A stretch of 64,000 nt of DNA from Streptomyces cellulosae (GTDB lineage: Bacteria; Actinomycetota; Actinomycetes; Streptomycetales; Streptomycetaceae), in contig BNBH01000013.1 in assembly GCA_014655195.1 (NCBI GenBank), positions 1-64,000 of the forward strand. The letters are read 5' to 3'. Under the pieces are notes generated by a model. The model was given only the letters and a program-made list of their open reading frames with translations, did not search any database and was not told where the DNA came from. A program made the translations under genes and the position numbers. Within the stretch, counting starts at the first letter, position 1, and every line of letters starts with the position of its first letter. This document shows positions 28,297-37,011 of this stretch, piece by piece.

Positions 28297-28935
28297 ATGA
28301 CCATCGCACCCGACGACGCTCGGCAGAACGCCTCCCACCTGTACCGGGCCATGCGCGACTTCGTGCAGTCGATGGACGACACGCTGCCCGGGAAGTTCGA
28401 GATCACCAAGGAAGGGATCGTCCACGACATGATGGCGCCCGTGAAGCAGCACGAGTTGACCGTGCTGCGTCTCCGGAAGCGGCTGGAGAAGGTCATGCCG
28501 GAGGAGATCGTCGCGCACACGGGCGAACCCGATGTGGAGGGCGAACCCGAGGGGATCATGCGCCGCCCCGACGTCATGGTGATCGCCGAGGAGGACATGG
28601 AAGGGGACGGCACCTTCGATCCCCGCACCCTGGTGGCCGCGGTTGAGATCGTCTCCCGGTCCAACCCCGACAACGACTGGGTCGGCAAGACGCGTGACTA
28701 TCCCCTGCTCGGCGTCCCCGTCTACGCGGTCTTCGACCCCCGCACCGGCACCGGCGCCGTCTTCACGGACATCCACCCGACCCCGGACGGTCCCCGCTAC
28801 GCCACTCGCAAGGACTTCGTCTACGGCGAGGACGTCACCATCGGCGAATGGACCATCCCCACGGACGGCCTGCCGCGCTACCGCGACGAGGAGAGCGGCC
28901 GGACGGGTCCCCAGGACGCGCCCCGCGCCCCATAG
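28297..28935 (+). CDS. Uma2-family (DUF820) putative endonuclease-fold protein
   Basis: A 212-residue Uma2/DUF820 protein with the PD-(D/E)XK-like core: RRPDVMVIAEEDMEG (Asp), then VAAVEIVSRSNPDNDWVGKT (Glu...Lys) and YPLLGVPVYAVFDPRTGTG. These proteins are numerous in Streptomyces and Cyanobacteria; a nuclease activity is predicted from the fold and little is established. The ATG at 28297 follows GAGGAGCGAGCGCC; an upstream in-frame ATG at 28246 has a poorer context. The promoter -10 of mshB overlaps its stop codon. Confidence 0.82.
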   Translation: MTIAPDDARQNASHLYRAMRDFVQSMDDTLPGKFEITKEGIVHDMMAPVKQHELTVLRLRKRLEKVMPEEIVAHTGEPDVEGEPEGIMRRPDVMVIAEEDMEGDGTFDPRTLVAAVEIVSRSNPDNDWVGKTRDYPLLGVPVYAVFDPRTGTGAVFTDIHPTPDGPRYATRKDFVYGEDVTIGEWTIPTDGLPRYRDEESGRTGPQDAPRAP

Positions 28936-28945
28936 GCTTGAGCCC

Positions 28946-29812
28946 ATGACGGAACTGCCCGAGCGGCGTCTGATGCTGGTGCACGCGCACCCGGACGACG
29001 AGTCGATCAACAACGGCGCGACCATGGCGCGCTACGCGGCCGAGGGCGCCCACGTGACGCTGGTCACCTGCACCCTCGGTGAGCGCGGCGAGGTCATCCC
29101 GCCCGAGCTGCGGCACCTCAGCGGCGCCGCCCTCGGCGGACACCGGCTCGGCGAGCTGCGCGCGGCCATGGCGGCGCTCGGAGTCACGGACTTCCGGCTG
29201 CTCGGCGGGGCCGGGCGGTACAGCGACTCCGGGATGATGGGGCTGCCCGACAACGACGACCCCGGCTGCTTCTGGCAGGCCGACGTCGACCAGGCCGCCG
29301 GACTGCTCGCCGACGTCATCCTCGAGGTACGGCCGCAGGTGCTGGTCACGTACGACGAGAACGGCGGCTACGGGCACCCCGACCACATCCAGGCCCACCG
29401 CGTCGCCATGCGCGCCGTCGAACTGGCCGCCGGACGTGGGTGGCACGTGCCCAAGGTCTACTGGAACCGCGTCCCCCGCTCCGTGGCCGAGGAAGCCTTC
29501 GCGCGGCTGGAGCGCGACCTGCCCGACCTGCCCTTCGACAAGGCGGCCACGGTGGGGGACGTCCCCGGTGTGGTCGACGACGAGCGGATCACCACCGCCG
29601 TCGACGGCACCGCGTACGCCGGCGCGAAGGCCGCCGCGATGCGCGCCCACGCCACCCAGATCACCGTCGCCGGCCAGTCGTACTTCGTACTGTCGAACGA
29701 ACTCGCGCAGCCGATCTTCACCACCGAGTACTACGAACTGGTGCGCGGTGAGCGCCCCGCGGGCCGTGAGGACGACCTCTTCGCCGGCGTCACCACGGGA
29801 GAGGCGTCGTGA
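28946..29812 (+). CDS. mshB: Mycothiol biosynthesis deacetylase MshB
   Basis: A 288-residue zinc deacetylase that removes acetate from GlcNAc-inositol to give GlcN-inositol, the second-stage step of mycothiol synthesis. The PIG-L/LmbE signature AHPDDE (His15, Asp18) and HPDH near residue 144 supply the metal ligands by comparison with M. tuberculosis MshB (His13, Asp16, His147). The length matches the family (about 290-300). A possible -10 TAGGCT lies 7 bases before the ATG and no Shine-Dalgarno sequence is visible, so the message is probably leaderless. The next gene overlaps by GTGA. Confidence 0.95.
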   Translation: MTELPERRLMLVHAHPDDESINNGATMARYAAEGAHVTLVTCTLGERGEVIPPELRHLSGAALGGHRLGELRAAMAALGVTDFRLLGGAGRYSDSGMMGLPDNDDPGCFWQADVDQAAGLLADVILEVRPQVLVTYDENGGYGHPDHIQAHRVAMRAVELAAGRGWHVPKVYWNRVPRSVAEEAFARLERDLPDLPFDKAATVGDVPGVVDDERITTAVDGTAYAGAKAAAMRAHATQITVAGQSYFVLSNELAQPIFTTEYYELVRGERPAGREDDLFAGVTTGEAS

Positions 29813-30222
29813 GCGGCGACCGCGCGCCCCTGATGGCACAGCCCCTGCGCCCCCCGTCCCCGGCACGCGCCGCCGCCCTGCTCGGACTGCTGGTGCTCGG
29901 CGCCCTCGTCGGCGTCGCCGGGGCGCTGGTCCAGCCGGCCTGGTTCCCCGGCGGGCTGCTGCTCGCCCTCGCCGGCGAGGCCGGGACGGTGCTCGGGGCG
30001 GCGCGGCTGACCCGGAGCCGCTCCGGCGGCATCGCCGTCGCCGCCGGCTGGATGATCACCGTCGTGCTGCTGACGGCCAGCCGTCCGGAAGGCGACTTCC
30101 TGTTCGCCGCGGGCAGCGGCTCCTACCTCTTCCTGCTCGGCGGCATCGCCGTAGGTGTGATCTGCGCCACCTTCGGACCCGGTAGGCAACCGGACGGGGA
30201 CCCCGCCCGACTTCCCAAGTGA
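29809..30222 (+). CDS. Small membrane protein (DUF6113-like) coupled to mshB
   Basis: A 137-residue protein with about four membrane helices: AAALLGLLVLGALVGVAGAL, GLLLALAGEAGTVLGAA, IAVAAGWMITVVLLTA and YLFLLGGIAVGVICATF. The GTG overlaps the mshB stop as GTGA, so it is co-translated with the mycothiol enzyme. Function unknown; the stable neighbourhood with mshB suggests a link that has not been shown as far as I know. Confidence 0.75.
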   Translation: MSGDRAPLMAQPLRPPSPARAAALLGLLVLGALVGVAGALVQPAWFPGGLLLALAGEAGTVLGAARLTRSRSGGIAVAAGWMITVVLLTASRPEGDFLFAAGSGSYLFLLGGIAVGVICATFGPGRQPDGDPARLPK

Positions 30223-30416
30223 CGAACCACTTCGCCGTGCCAGGGGCGTGATGGTCCGGTGTGGGTTTCCCCGGCGGTACTGGGATACGGGCCGGATATG
30301 GCCAGTAAGGTGGTGCGCGCCGCCGAGCCTCCCTCGAACCCTCGGCCTCGCCCGAGCTGGGAGGACCCCCACCGTGAGGTAGTGACGGGCGGCGGAGCCA
30401 ACCGGGAGAACCTGCC
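30223..30416 (+). promoter_or_regulatory. Intergenic region before the PG-binding protein gene
   Basis: 194 bases. A purine-rich GGGAGAA lies eight bases before the TTG start of the next gene. No convincing promoter or hairpin beyond short G+C-rich repeats. Confidence 0.3.
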
Positions 30417-32594
30417 TTGAGTCGTGAAACTGACACTCCGTCCTCCGGGCCCGACGGGCGCGGCGGTGCCGCCTACCCGTCGGGCACCCCGCCCTACGGG
30501 ATCCCGGCGATTCCGGACGCGGGCACGGACGCGGGCCGTCCGGCCGCGCGGCCGGAGGAACGCAAGACCGAGACCACGCTGACGACCCGGATCCGGATCA
30601 ACATCCCCGGGTCGCGCCCGATTCCGCCGGTCGTCGTGCGCAAGCCCGTCACGGACGCGGACGGCAGGAAGGCGGCCGCCGACACCGAGGCGGCCGCCGG
30701 ACCCGCTCCCGCCGCACCCGCCGCCGACCCCGTCGAGCCGCCCGCGCGGCCCGAGACCGCGGACAAGCCCGCCGCCGAGGAGAAGCCCGCGAGCGACTGG
30801 TTCGCGCCGCGCAAGTCCGCGGGCGGCAAGCCCGGTCAGGCCGGCGGCCCGGCCAACGGCGCGCCCGCGACGGGCACTTCCGGCACGCCGTCGGGTGCTG
30901 CCCCGAAGGCTCCGGGTGCCGCTCCCAAGGCCCCGGGCGGTCCCTCCGCCCCGAACGGGGCGCGTCCCGGCGCCGGACGTCCCGGCGGTGTGGTCGGCTC
31001 CATGGGCACGCCCGGCGCACCCCGCCCCGGCGGCGCGAAGGCGCCCTCAGGACCCACCGGTGCGACCGGCGGACCCGTGGCTCCCGGGCACGGCGGCGGC
31101 ACCGGCTCCTTCGACGTGACCGAGGCGCTGGCCGGCGCTCCCGGCGGCAACCGCGCCGACCGCGGCGGCGAACCCCGCCGCGACGACCTGCCGTACTTCG
31201 GGGACCAGGCCAAGGGCGGCCCCGGCGCCCGCCCGGGCGCGGGCGTGCCCGGACCCGGGCGTCCCGGCGGTCCTAAGGCCCCCACGGGACCCACCGGCGG
31301 CCCCGTCACCGGCGACGGCCCGATGACCCCGCCCGGCGGCGGGACCCCGCCCGGCGGCGGCGCGCCCTTCACCGAGGAGCGCACCGGCTCGCACGCGATG
31401 CCCGGCGGCGGCCTGAGCGACGACACCGCGATCCTCACCCCGCAGAAGCCCGCCGTGCCCGGCGACCCCGGCTACCCGCGCCACGACAACGTCTCCGGGC
31501 ACACCGTGACCAGCGGCATCCCGGTGATCCCGCCGAGCGCCTCCTTCGACGCGCCCGGCATGGGCCCGAACGCGCCCGGCCCGCACACCCCGCCCAAGCT
31601 GCCCGACCCGGTCAGCCCGCCCCCGGCCGGCTCCGCCAAGGCGCCGAAGAAGAAGGGCCGCAACAAGCTGGTCCTCCTCGCCACCGGCGTCGTCCTGGTC
31701 GCCGGCGTCGCCTACGGCGCGGGCCTGCTGATGAACCGTTCCGACGTGCCCAAGGGCACCACGGTGCTCGGCATCGAGATCGGCGGCGGCACCCGCGACG
31801 AGGCCGTGAAGAAGCTCGACGGCGCGCTCGACGGGCGGCTGAACAAGCCGCTGAAGCTGTCCGTCGACGGCAAGACCTTCGAGCTCCAGCCGGACAACGC
31901 CGGTCTCCAGGTCGACATCGACGCCACCGTCGGCAAGGCCGCCACCAGCGACTACAACCCGGTCAACGTGATCGGCTCGCTGTTCGGCCAGTCGCGCGTC
32001 GTCGAGCCGGAGATCCCCGTCGACCACGAGAAGCTGCAGGCCGCCCTGGAGAACGCCGCCGGAGGCGCCGGCACGGTCAAGGAGGGCTCGATCACGTTCG
32101 AGTCCGGCAAGGCCGTCCCGGTGTACCCGCAGGCGGGCAAGGGCGTCGACGTCGCCAAGGCGGCCGACGTGGTCGCCGCCGCGTACCGCACGCAGGTGGA
32201 GACCGGCACCGCCGCCGCGGTGAACGTCCCGACGACGACCCGGCAGCCGAAGGTCACCAAGGCCGAGGTCGACCGGATGATGAAGGAGTTCGCCGAGCCG
32301 GCGATGTCCGACCGGGTCACCGTGCAGACCGACGCGGCGCACTCGGTGCCGATGAGCCCCGAGAAGTCGCTGTGGAAGTTCCTGCGCGTCGAGGCGGTCA
32401 ACGGCAAGCTCGTCGAGAAGCCCGACCTGAAGGCCCTGGAGGACCTGTACGGCCAGGCCTTCGACGGCGTGCTCATCACCCGCGGAAACGGCGAGAAGAC
32501 CCCCGTCACCCCGCAGGACGTCTACGGCGCCCTGCGCCAGGCGCTCGTCAGCAAGGGCGACCGTACGGCCGTCATCGAGACGAACGCGAGCTGA
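30417..32594 (+). CDS. Membrane-anchored VanW/peptidoglycan-binding-like protein
   Basis: A 725-residue protein in three parts. Residues 1-410 are a low-complexity Pro/Gly/Ala cytoplasmic region with TETTLTTRIRINIPGSRPIP near 60. A single membrane helix follows (KLVLLATGVVLVAGVAYGAG, about 418-438). The extracellular part has a PG_binding_4-like domain (TVLGIEIGGGTRDEAVKKLD, then the FELQPDNAGLQVDIDATVG block), repeated in a second copy near 530-640, as found in front of VanW or L,D-transpeptidase domains. No catalytic transpeptidase Cys motif is present. The start appears to be TTG, preceded by GGGAGAA. Probably a cell-wall-associated protein; role unknown. Confidence 0.75.
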   Translation: MSRETDTPSSGPDGRGGAAYPSGTPPYGIPAIPDAGTDAGRPAARPEERKTETTLTTRIRINIPGSRPIPPVVVRKPVTDADGRKAAADTEAAAGPAPAAPAADPVEPPARPETADKPAAEEKPASDWFAPRKSAGGKPGQAGGPANGAPATGTSGTPSGAAPKAPGAAPKAPGGPSAPNGARPGAGRPGGVVGSMGTPGAPRPGGAKAPSGPTGATGGPVAPGHGGGTGSFDVTEALAGAPGGNRADRGGEPRRDDLPYFGDQAKGGPGARPGAGVPGPGRPGGPKAPTGPTGGPVTGDGPMTPPGGGTPPGGGAPFTEERTGSHAMPGGGLSDDTAILTPQKPAVPGDPGYPRHDNVSGHTVTSGIPVIPPSASFDAPGMGPNAPGPHTPPKLPDPVSPPPAGSAKAPKKKGRNKLVLLATGVVLVAGVAYGAGLLMNRSDVPKGTTVLGIEIGGGTRDEAVKKLDGALDGRLNKPLKLSVDGKTFELQPDNAGLQVDIDATVGKAATSDYNPVNVIGSLFGQSRVVEPEIPVDHEKLQAALENAAGGAGTVKEGSITFESGKAVPVYPQAGKGVDVAKAADVVAAAYRTQVETGTAAAVNVPTTTRQPKVTKAEVDRMMKEFAEPAMSDRVTVQTDAAHSVPMSPEKSLWKFLRVEAVNGKLVEKPDLKALEDLYGQAFDGVLITRGNGEKTPVTPQDVYGALRQALVSKGDRTAVIETNAS

Positions 32595-32614
32595 CGGACG
32601 ACAGCACACACGTG

Positions 32615-32650
32615 AGCGGCGCCGCACGAAGGTTTCCGTGCGGCGCCGCT
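32615..32650. terminator. Hairpin terminator between converging genes
   Basis: A perfect 14-bp stem (32615-32628 with 32637-32650) followed by TTT on the plus strand, 20 bases after the PG-binding protein stop. It lies just before the end of the convergent MFS gene. Confidence 0.8.
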
Positions 32651-32669
32651 TTCGTGTACGCGCGTGTCC

Positions 32670-34256
32670 TCAGTGCGCGACGACCGGCACCGGGGCCTCC
32701 GCGCCCGCCGCCTCGGGGGAGCGGCCACGGATGCCCGCCACGGCGACCAGCGCGCCGATCAGGCACAGCACACCGGTGACGGTGACCGCCGCGTGCATCC
32801 CGTTCACGAACGCCTGGGCGCTGCCCTCGACGACCGCCGACCGCAGCCCCTCCGGCATGTCCGGCGAGACGGGGGCGATGCCCATCGCCACGGCGTCCTC
32901 GGCCGCCTCCAGCCCGTGCGCCACGGAGGACGGCACACCCGCCCCGGTCAGCTCGCCGTACAGCGAGGAGCCGACCTTGCCGGCGATCACGGTGACCAGC
33001 ACCGACGTGCCCAGCGCGCCGCCGATCTGCAGCATCGTCGACTGCAGCCCGGAGGCCACCCCGCCGTCCCGCACCGGTGCGTTGCCGATGATCGCGGCGG
33101 CGGTCGCGGGCAGGACGACACCCACGCCCAGGCCGAGCGCTATGTAGGGCGGCCACATGGTGGCGTAGGAGGAGTCGGTGGACCAGGTGAGCAGGGAGAA
33201 CATGGCGGCCGCCGACAGCAGCAGCCCCAGCGGGATGGTGACCCGCGGGCCGAAGCGCGCCGTGAGCTGCGAGCCGAGCGGCGAGGCGACCAGCGAGGCG
33301 AGCGACAGCGGCAGGGTGCTGACACCCGCCTCGACGGGCGTGTAGCCGCGGACGTTCTGCAGGTACAGCATGACGAAGAAGATTCCGCCGAGCATCACGA
33401 AGAAGTTCAGCGCGGTCATCACGGCCCCGGTGGTCAGCGACCGGTCGCGGAACAGCCGCATCGGCAGCAGCGGGTGCTCCTGTCGCGTCTCGTACCAGCC
33501 GAACAGGACGAGCAGGACGAGGCCGGCGCCGATCGAGCCGAGCGTGCCGCCCGAGGCCCAGCCCCAGGTCTCGCCCTTCACGATGCCGAACACCAGCGCC
33601 AGCAGCCCCGCGGCGAGCACGGCGACCCCGACGACGTCGAAGCGCTGCTCCCCTTCGGCGTTCCGCGACTCCTTCAGCACGGCCGCGCTGAACACCAGGG
33701 CGGCGACGCCGATGGGCGCGTTCAGGTAGAACACCCAGGTCCAGTCGGCGTGTTCGACGAGCAGACCGCCGAGGATCGGGCCCAGCGAGGTCGACACGGC
33801 GGACACCATGCCCCAGATGCCCACCGCGAGCCCGAACTTCCGCGGCGGGAACACCGCGCGCAGGATGCCCAGCGTGTTCGGCATCAGGATGCCGCCGCAC
33901 AGGCCCTGGAGCGCGCGGAAGGCGATGACGCCCTCGATGCTGCCGGCGAGGCCGATGGCGACCGACGTGACGACGAAGCCGCCGACGCCGACCAGGTAGT
34001 ACCGGCGCCGGCCGAACCGGTCGCCGAGCTTGCCGCCCAGGATCATCGAGGCGGCGAGCGCCAGCAGATAGGAGTTGGTGACCCACTGCAGCTCGGCGGT
34101 GCTGGCGCCGAGGTCCTTGCCGATCGCCGGGTTGGCGATGGCGACGACCGAACCGTCGAGCTGCACCATGAGCAGACCGAACGACACGGCGATCAGGGCG
34201 AGCCAGGGATTGCCCCGGCGCGCAGGGGAGCGATCCACGGAGGTGGACGACGACAT
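32670..34256 (-). CDS. DHA2-family MFS drug exporter (EmrB/QacA type)
   Basis: A 528-residue, about 14-helix proton-driven exporter. Motif A-like GGKLGDRFGRRRYYLVG lies between helices 2 and 3, motif D1 begins the protein (FGLLMVQLDGSVVAIANPAI) and GPILGGLLVEHADWTWVFYL is the motif C region. The N-terminus is short. The gene lies 111 bases downstream of a MarR-type regulator in the same direction, the classic arrangement of a regulator and its target efflux pump. Substrate unknown. Confidence 0.9.
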   Translation of the reverse strand: MSSSTSVDRSPARRGNPWLALIAVSFGLLMVQLDGSVVAIANPAIGKDLGASTAELQWVTNSYLLALAASMILGGKLGDRFGRRRYYLVGVGGFVVTSVAIGLAGSIEGVIAFRALQGLCGGILMPNTLGILRAVFPPRKFGLAVGIWGMVSAVSTSLGPILGGLLVEHADWTWVFYLNAPIGVAALVFSAAVLKESRNAEGEQRFDVVGVAVLAAGLLALVFGIVKGETWGWASGGTLGSIGAGLVLLVLFGWYETRQEHPLLPMRLFRDRSLTTGAVMTALNFFVMLGGIFFVMLYLQNVRGYTPVEAGVSTLPLSLASLVASPLGSQLTARFGPRVTIPLGLLLSAAAMFSLLTWSTDSSYATMWPPYIALGLGVGVVLPATAAAIIGNAPVRDGGVASGLQSTMLQIGGALGTSVLVTVIAGKVGSSLYGELTGAGVPSSVAHGLEAAEDAVAMGIAPVSPDMPEGLRSAVVEGSAQAFVNGMHAAVTVTGVLCLIGALVAVAGIRGRSPEAAGAEAPVPVVAH

Positions 34257-34367
34257 GGGGAGCCGCTTCTTTCTCGGAAAGGGGGGAGAGAAACGCGCGA
34301 ACGGCGCCCGGGGCGTCGCCGCGCGGGGCGACGCGTGTGACGGGGAGACGCCCGGGAGGGGCGTGGG

Positions 34368-34841
34368 TCAGCGGGTCGCCGCGTGGAGGTGGTCGGCGAG
34401 TGCCTTGAGGGCGCCGAGCGCCGAACCCAGCGCGTCCATCTCGCCGTCGGTGACCGAGCGCAGCGCCTCGCCGAGCAGACGCTCCTCGAGGGCGCGCACC
34501 TCGGCGATACGGCGACGCGAGGTGGCCGTGAGGTGGAGATGGGCGATCCGCTTGTCGGCGGGGTCCTGACGGCGCTCCAGCTCGCCCCGCTCGGTGAGCT
34601 GGGAGACGAGCGCGCTGACGTTGTTGGGCTTCATCAGCAGCGCCGACGCCGCCTCGCCCACCGTGCAGCCCTCGTGCCCGGCGACGTACCGCAGCAGCGC
34701 CAGCTGTCCCTCCGGCGGCCTGGGATGCGGGTACTCGCCCGCGACCCGCCGGTCCAGCGCCCGGTGCAGCGTCGGAAGGCTCGCCGCGAGATCGGCGGCG
34801 AGAGACGCGACGCGCTCCTCGGAGGCACGGGAGGGGGACAT
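34368..34841 (-). CDS. MarR-family transcriptional regulator
   Basis: A 157-residue winged-helix repressor: dimerisation helices at the N-terminus, CTVGEAASALLMKPNNVSAL as the recognition helix region, then the wing (LERRQDPADKRIAHLHLTA). Its own promoter contains a perfect 8-bp inverted repeat between -35 and -10, so autorepression is likely, and the MFS exporter downstream is the probable main target. The ATG is only about eight bases from the -10, so the message is leaderless or nearly so. Confidence 0.88.
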   Translation of the reverse strand: MSPSRASEERVASLAADLAASLPTLHRALDRRVAGEYPHPRPPEGQLALLRYVAGHEGCTVGEAASALLMKPNNVSALVSQLTERGELERRQDPADKRIAHLHLTATSRRRIAEVRALEERLLGEALRSVTDGEMDALGSALGALKALADHLHAATR

Positions 34842-34848
34842 GTACGTG

Positions 34849-34878
34849 AGGATAGGTATCCCGTCATACCTATGTCAA
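34849..34878 (-). promoter_or_regulatory. marR promoter with operator in the spacer
   Basis: On the minus strand, a perfect -35 TTGACA (34873-34878) and a -10 TATCCT (34849-34854) are 18 bases apart. The inverted repeat ATAGGTAT/ATACCTAT (34852-34859, 34866-34873, 6-base centre) lies across the spacer and touches both boxes. This is the expected layout of a repressor operator for the adjacent MarR protein. Confidence 0.75.
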
Positions 34879-34910
34879 AGCGCGCGGTGCCGCGCGGGCT
34901 CGCGTCCGCC

Positions 34911-35795
34911 TCAGTTCAGCAACGCCCGCGCCGCCAGCGCCTCCCCCCGGATGCGGTCCGCCGCGGCCGGGTCGACCGCCGCGACGACCTCCGCGTACGC
35001 CTCCAGTTCCCCCGCGCCCGCCGTGAACTCGCCGCGCTCCACGAGGAGCCGGGCGCGTTCGTAGCGCAGGCGGGCCGGGTGGGAGGGGAGGAGCAGGGCG
35101 AGGTCCAGGGCCCACAGGCCGACGTCGGTGCGCTCGGGGCGGGACGCCGCCCAGGCGCGGACGTTGTTCAGGATGCGCGCGACGACCTCCAGCGTCCCCG
35201 CCGGGGTCAGCATGGACGGCTCCAGCGGCCCTCCGGTGGCCCCGGCGACCAGTAGCTCCGTGTCCGATCCGGTGAGCACCCGGCCCCCGTCGAAGGGGTC
35301 CACCAGCACCTGCCCCGCGCCCGGCCCCTCCGAGGCGCCGAAGCCCACGACGAAGTGCCCGGGCAGGGCCACCCCGTACACCGGCGCGCCCGCCCGCCGG
35401 GCCACCTCGATCCACACCACCGACAGCAGGATCGGCAGCCCGCGCCTCCGCCGCAGCACCTCGTGCAGCAGCGAGGACTCCAGCCTCCGGTAGTCGTCCG
35501 GCAGGCCGTGGAAGCCGTACCGCTCGCCCAGCAGGTCGCGCAGCGCCACCGCCCACGCGTGCGGCGAGCCCGGCCGGTGCGGCAGTTCGCCCGCCAGCCG
35601 GTCCAGCTCGATCTCCACCGCGTCCATGCCCGTCTCGCCGAGCCGGCCGTCGCCCTCCGCGGCCACCAGCAGGCACAGCGCGGACAGGCCGGGCCGCTCG
35701 CCGCGCGCCTCCTCGGCGAACCGCTTGCGCAGTTCGGCGGAGCGTTCGGGCGGTGGGGGACCGGGGGAGCGCATACCCGGTTCGTGCCCGCTCAC
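34911..35795 (-). CDS. Transglutaminase-like/TPR protein (SirB1 type)
   Basis: A 294-residue protein resembling the SirB1/YchA family: a transglutaminase-core-like domain with YGFHGLPDDYRRLESSLLHE and RRRGLPILLSVVWIEVARR, PVYGVALPGHFVVGFGASEG (the His region) and DPFDGGRVL, then a helical C-terminal TPR-like part (PARLRYERARLLVERGEF). The catalytic Cys of true transglutaminases is not evident, as is usual in SirB1-like proteins. The GTG start overlaps the stop of the upstream acetyltransferase gene (GTGA). Function unknown. Confidence 0.75.
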   Translation of the reverse strand: MSGHEPGMRSPGPPPPERSAELRKRFAEEARGERPGLSALCLLVAAEGDGRLGETGMDAVEIELDRLAGELPHRPGSPHAWAVALRDLLGERYGFHGLPDDYRRLESSLLHEVLRRRRGLPILLSVVWIEVARRAGAPVYGVALPGHFVVGFGASEGPGAGQVLVDPFDGGRVLTGSDTELLVAGATGGPLEPSMLTPAGTLEVVARILNNVRAWAASRPERTDVGLWALDLALLLPSHPARLRYERARLLVERGEFTAGAGELEAYAEVVAAVDPAAADRIRGEALAARALLN

Positions 35796-36871
35796 GACGC
35801 GCCGTCACCCGCCGGGCCCGACGAATCCGGAGCGGATTCTTCCGATGCGGGCTCCTCCGGCGCGCGGTAGTGGTGGTACGCGTGGTGCGGGGCGAAGCCC
35901 AGACGGTCGTACAGCGCCCGCGCGCCCTCGTTGTCCGTCTCGACCTGCAGCCAGGCCGCCGAGGCGCCCTCCTCCAGGGCACGGGCGGCCAGCGCCGCCA
36001 TCACGGCCGTCGCCAGGCCCTCCCGGCGGCGCGCCGGATCCACCTCGACCGCCGCGAACCCGGCCCACCGGCCGTCCACGACACACCGCCCGATCGCCGC
36101 CGGCGCCGACGCGCCTGGCTCTCCCGGCACCGTCGCGAACCACACCGACGGCTCACCGGAGGCCGGGGCGCCTCCGCCCAGCACCCGCAGGGCCACCTCG
36201 CCGACCCCCTTGCGCCGGTACCGCGCCAGCCACGCCTCGTCCGCGTTCCGGGACAGCAGCACCCCGGAGGTGCCCTCGTCCAGATCGGCCACCGGGGCGA
36301 GACCGCCCGTCCACAGCTCGGCGGTCACCTCGCGGACCCAGCCGCGCCGCTCCAGCTCCGCGCAGAGCAGCTCCTGCGTGCCCTCCGCGCCGGTCGCGGT
36401 CTGCACGTACGCCGGCAGCCCGCGGGCCGCGTACCAGCGGCGTACGGCCGTCAGCGCGTCGTCGAGGGGCAGGCCCGGGTCGCCCAGCGGCAGCACGGAG
36501 TTGGCCCGCCGCGTGAAGCCCGCGGCCGCCCGCAGCTCCCACCCGCCGAGCCGCTCGCTCTCCACGGGACGCCAGCCGCGCGCGGCCACCCGCGCCAGCT
36601 CCTCGTAGGTGGCGGCGGGGCCACGGCGACGCGCCGGGGCGGCCGGGACGACCTTGCCCGCGACCAGCGCCGACTCGGCGACGCGAACACTTTCACCGCT
36701 CTTCCTTGTGATCCGCAACACACCGTTGTCCCATGATGTGAGAACGCCGACCGTGTCGCTGAACTTCTCACCCGAGGGACCATGTTCGATCAAGCTCCTC
36801 ACGGAGACCCGTTTTCCCACGTCAGCAGCGGTGATACGGACCTCGAGGCGCCCGGCGGCCGATATTTCCAC
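35792..36871 (-). CDS. GNAT N-acetyltransferase with N-terminal extension
   Basis: A 359-residue GNAT protein. The C-terminal acetyltransferase core has the acetyl-CoA motif AVEVDPARRREGLATAVMAA near residue 280 (R-x-x-G-x-A) and the ALYDRLGFAPHHAYHHYR block. The N-terminal 95 residues (GKRVSVRSLIEHGPSGEKFS, then VGVLTSWDNGVLRITRKSGE) form a small beta-rich domain that may bind substrate. The GTG at 36871 has AGGAGGGG upstream. It is first in a two-gene operon with the SirB1-like protein. The acceptor is unknown. Confidence 0.83.
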   Translation of the reverse strand: MEISAAGRLEVRITAADVGKRVSVRSLIEHGPSGEKFSDTVGVLTSWDNGVLRITRKSGESVRVAESALVAGKVVPAAPARRRGPAATYEELARVAARGWRPVESERLGGWELRAAAGFTRRANSVLPLGDPGLPLDDALTAVRRWYAARGLPAYVQTATGAEGTQELLCAELERRGWVREVTAELWTGGLAPVADLDEGTSGVLLSRNADEAWLARYRRKGVGEVALRVLGGGAPASGEPSVWFATVPGEPGASAPAAIGRCVVDGRWAGFAAVEVDPARRREGLATAVMAALAARALEEGASAAWLQVETDNEGARALYDRLGFAPHHAYHHYRAPEEPASEESAPDSSGPAGDGAS

Positions 36872-37011
36872 AGGTCAGTTCACCCCTCCTGTTCGGATCA
36901 TGCTCCGGAACGGAGATACTAGGGGCGGGCATCGACGACGCCGCGCTCCCGCGCGCCAGGCGGCGGAGCCTGAGGAGGCCCGCCAGCGCCCTATCGAGGA
37001 GGAACGACAGC

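Noticed and set aside
22528..28935. Prophage or integrative element
   Set aside because: No integrase, excisionase, replication or transfer gene and no tRNA with an attachment duplication were seen; small regulator genes of this kind are ordinary chromosomal genes in Streptomyces.
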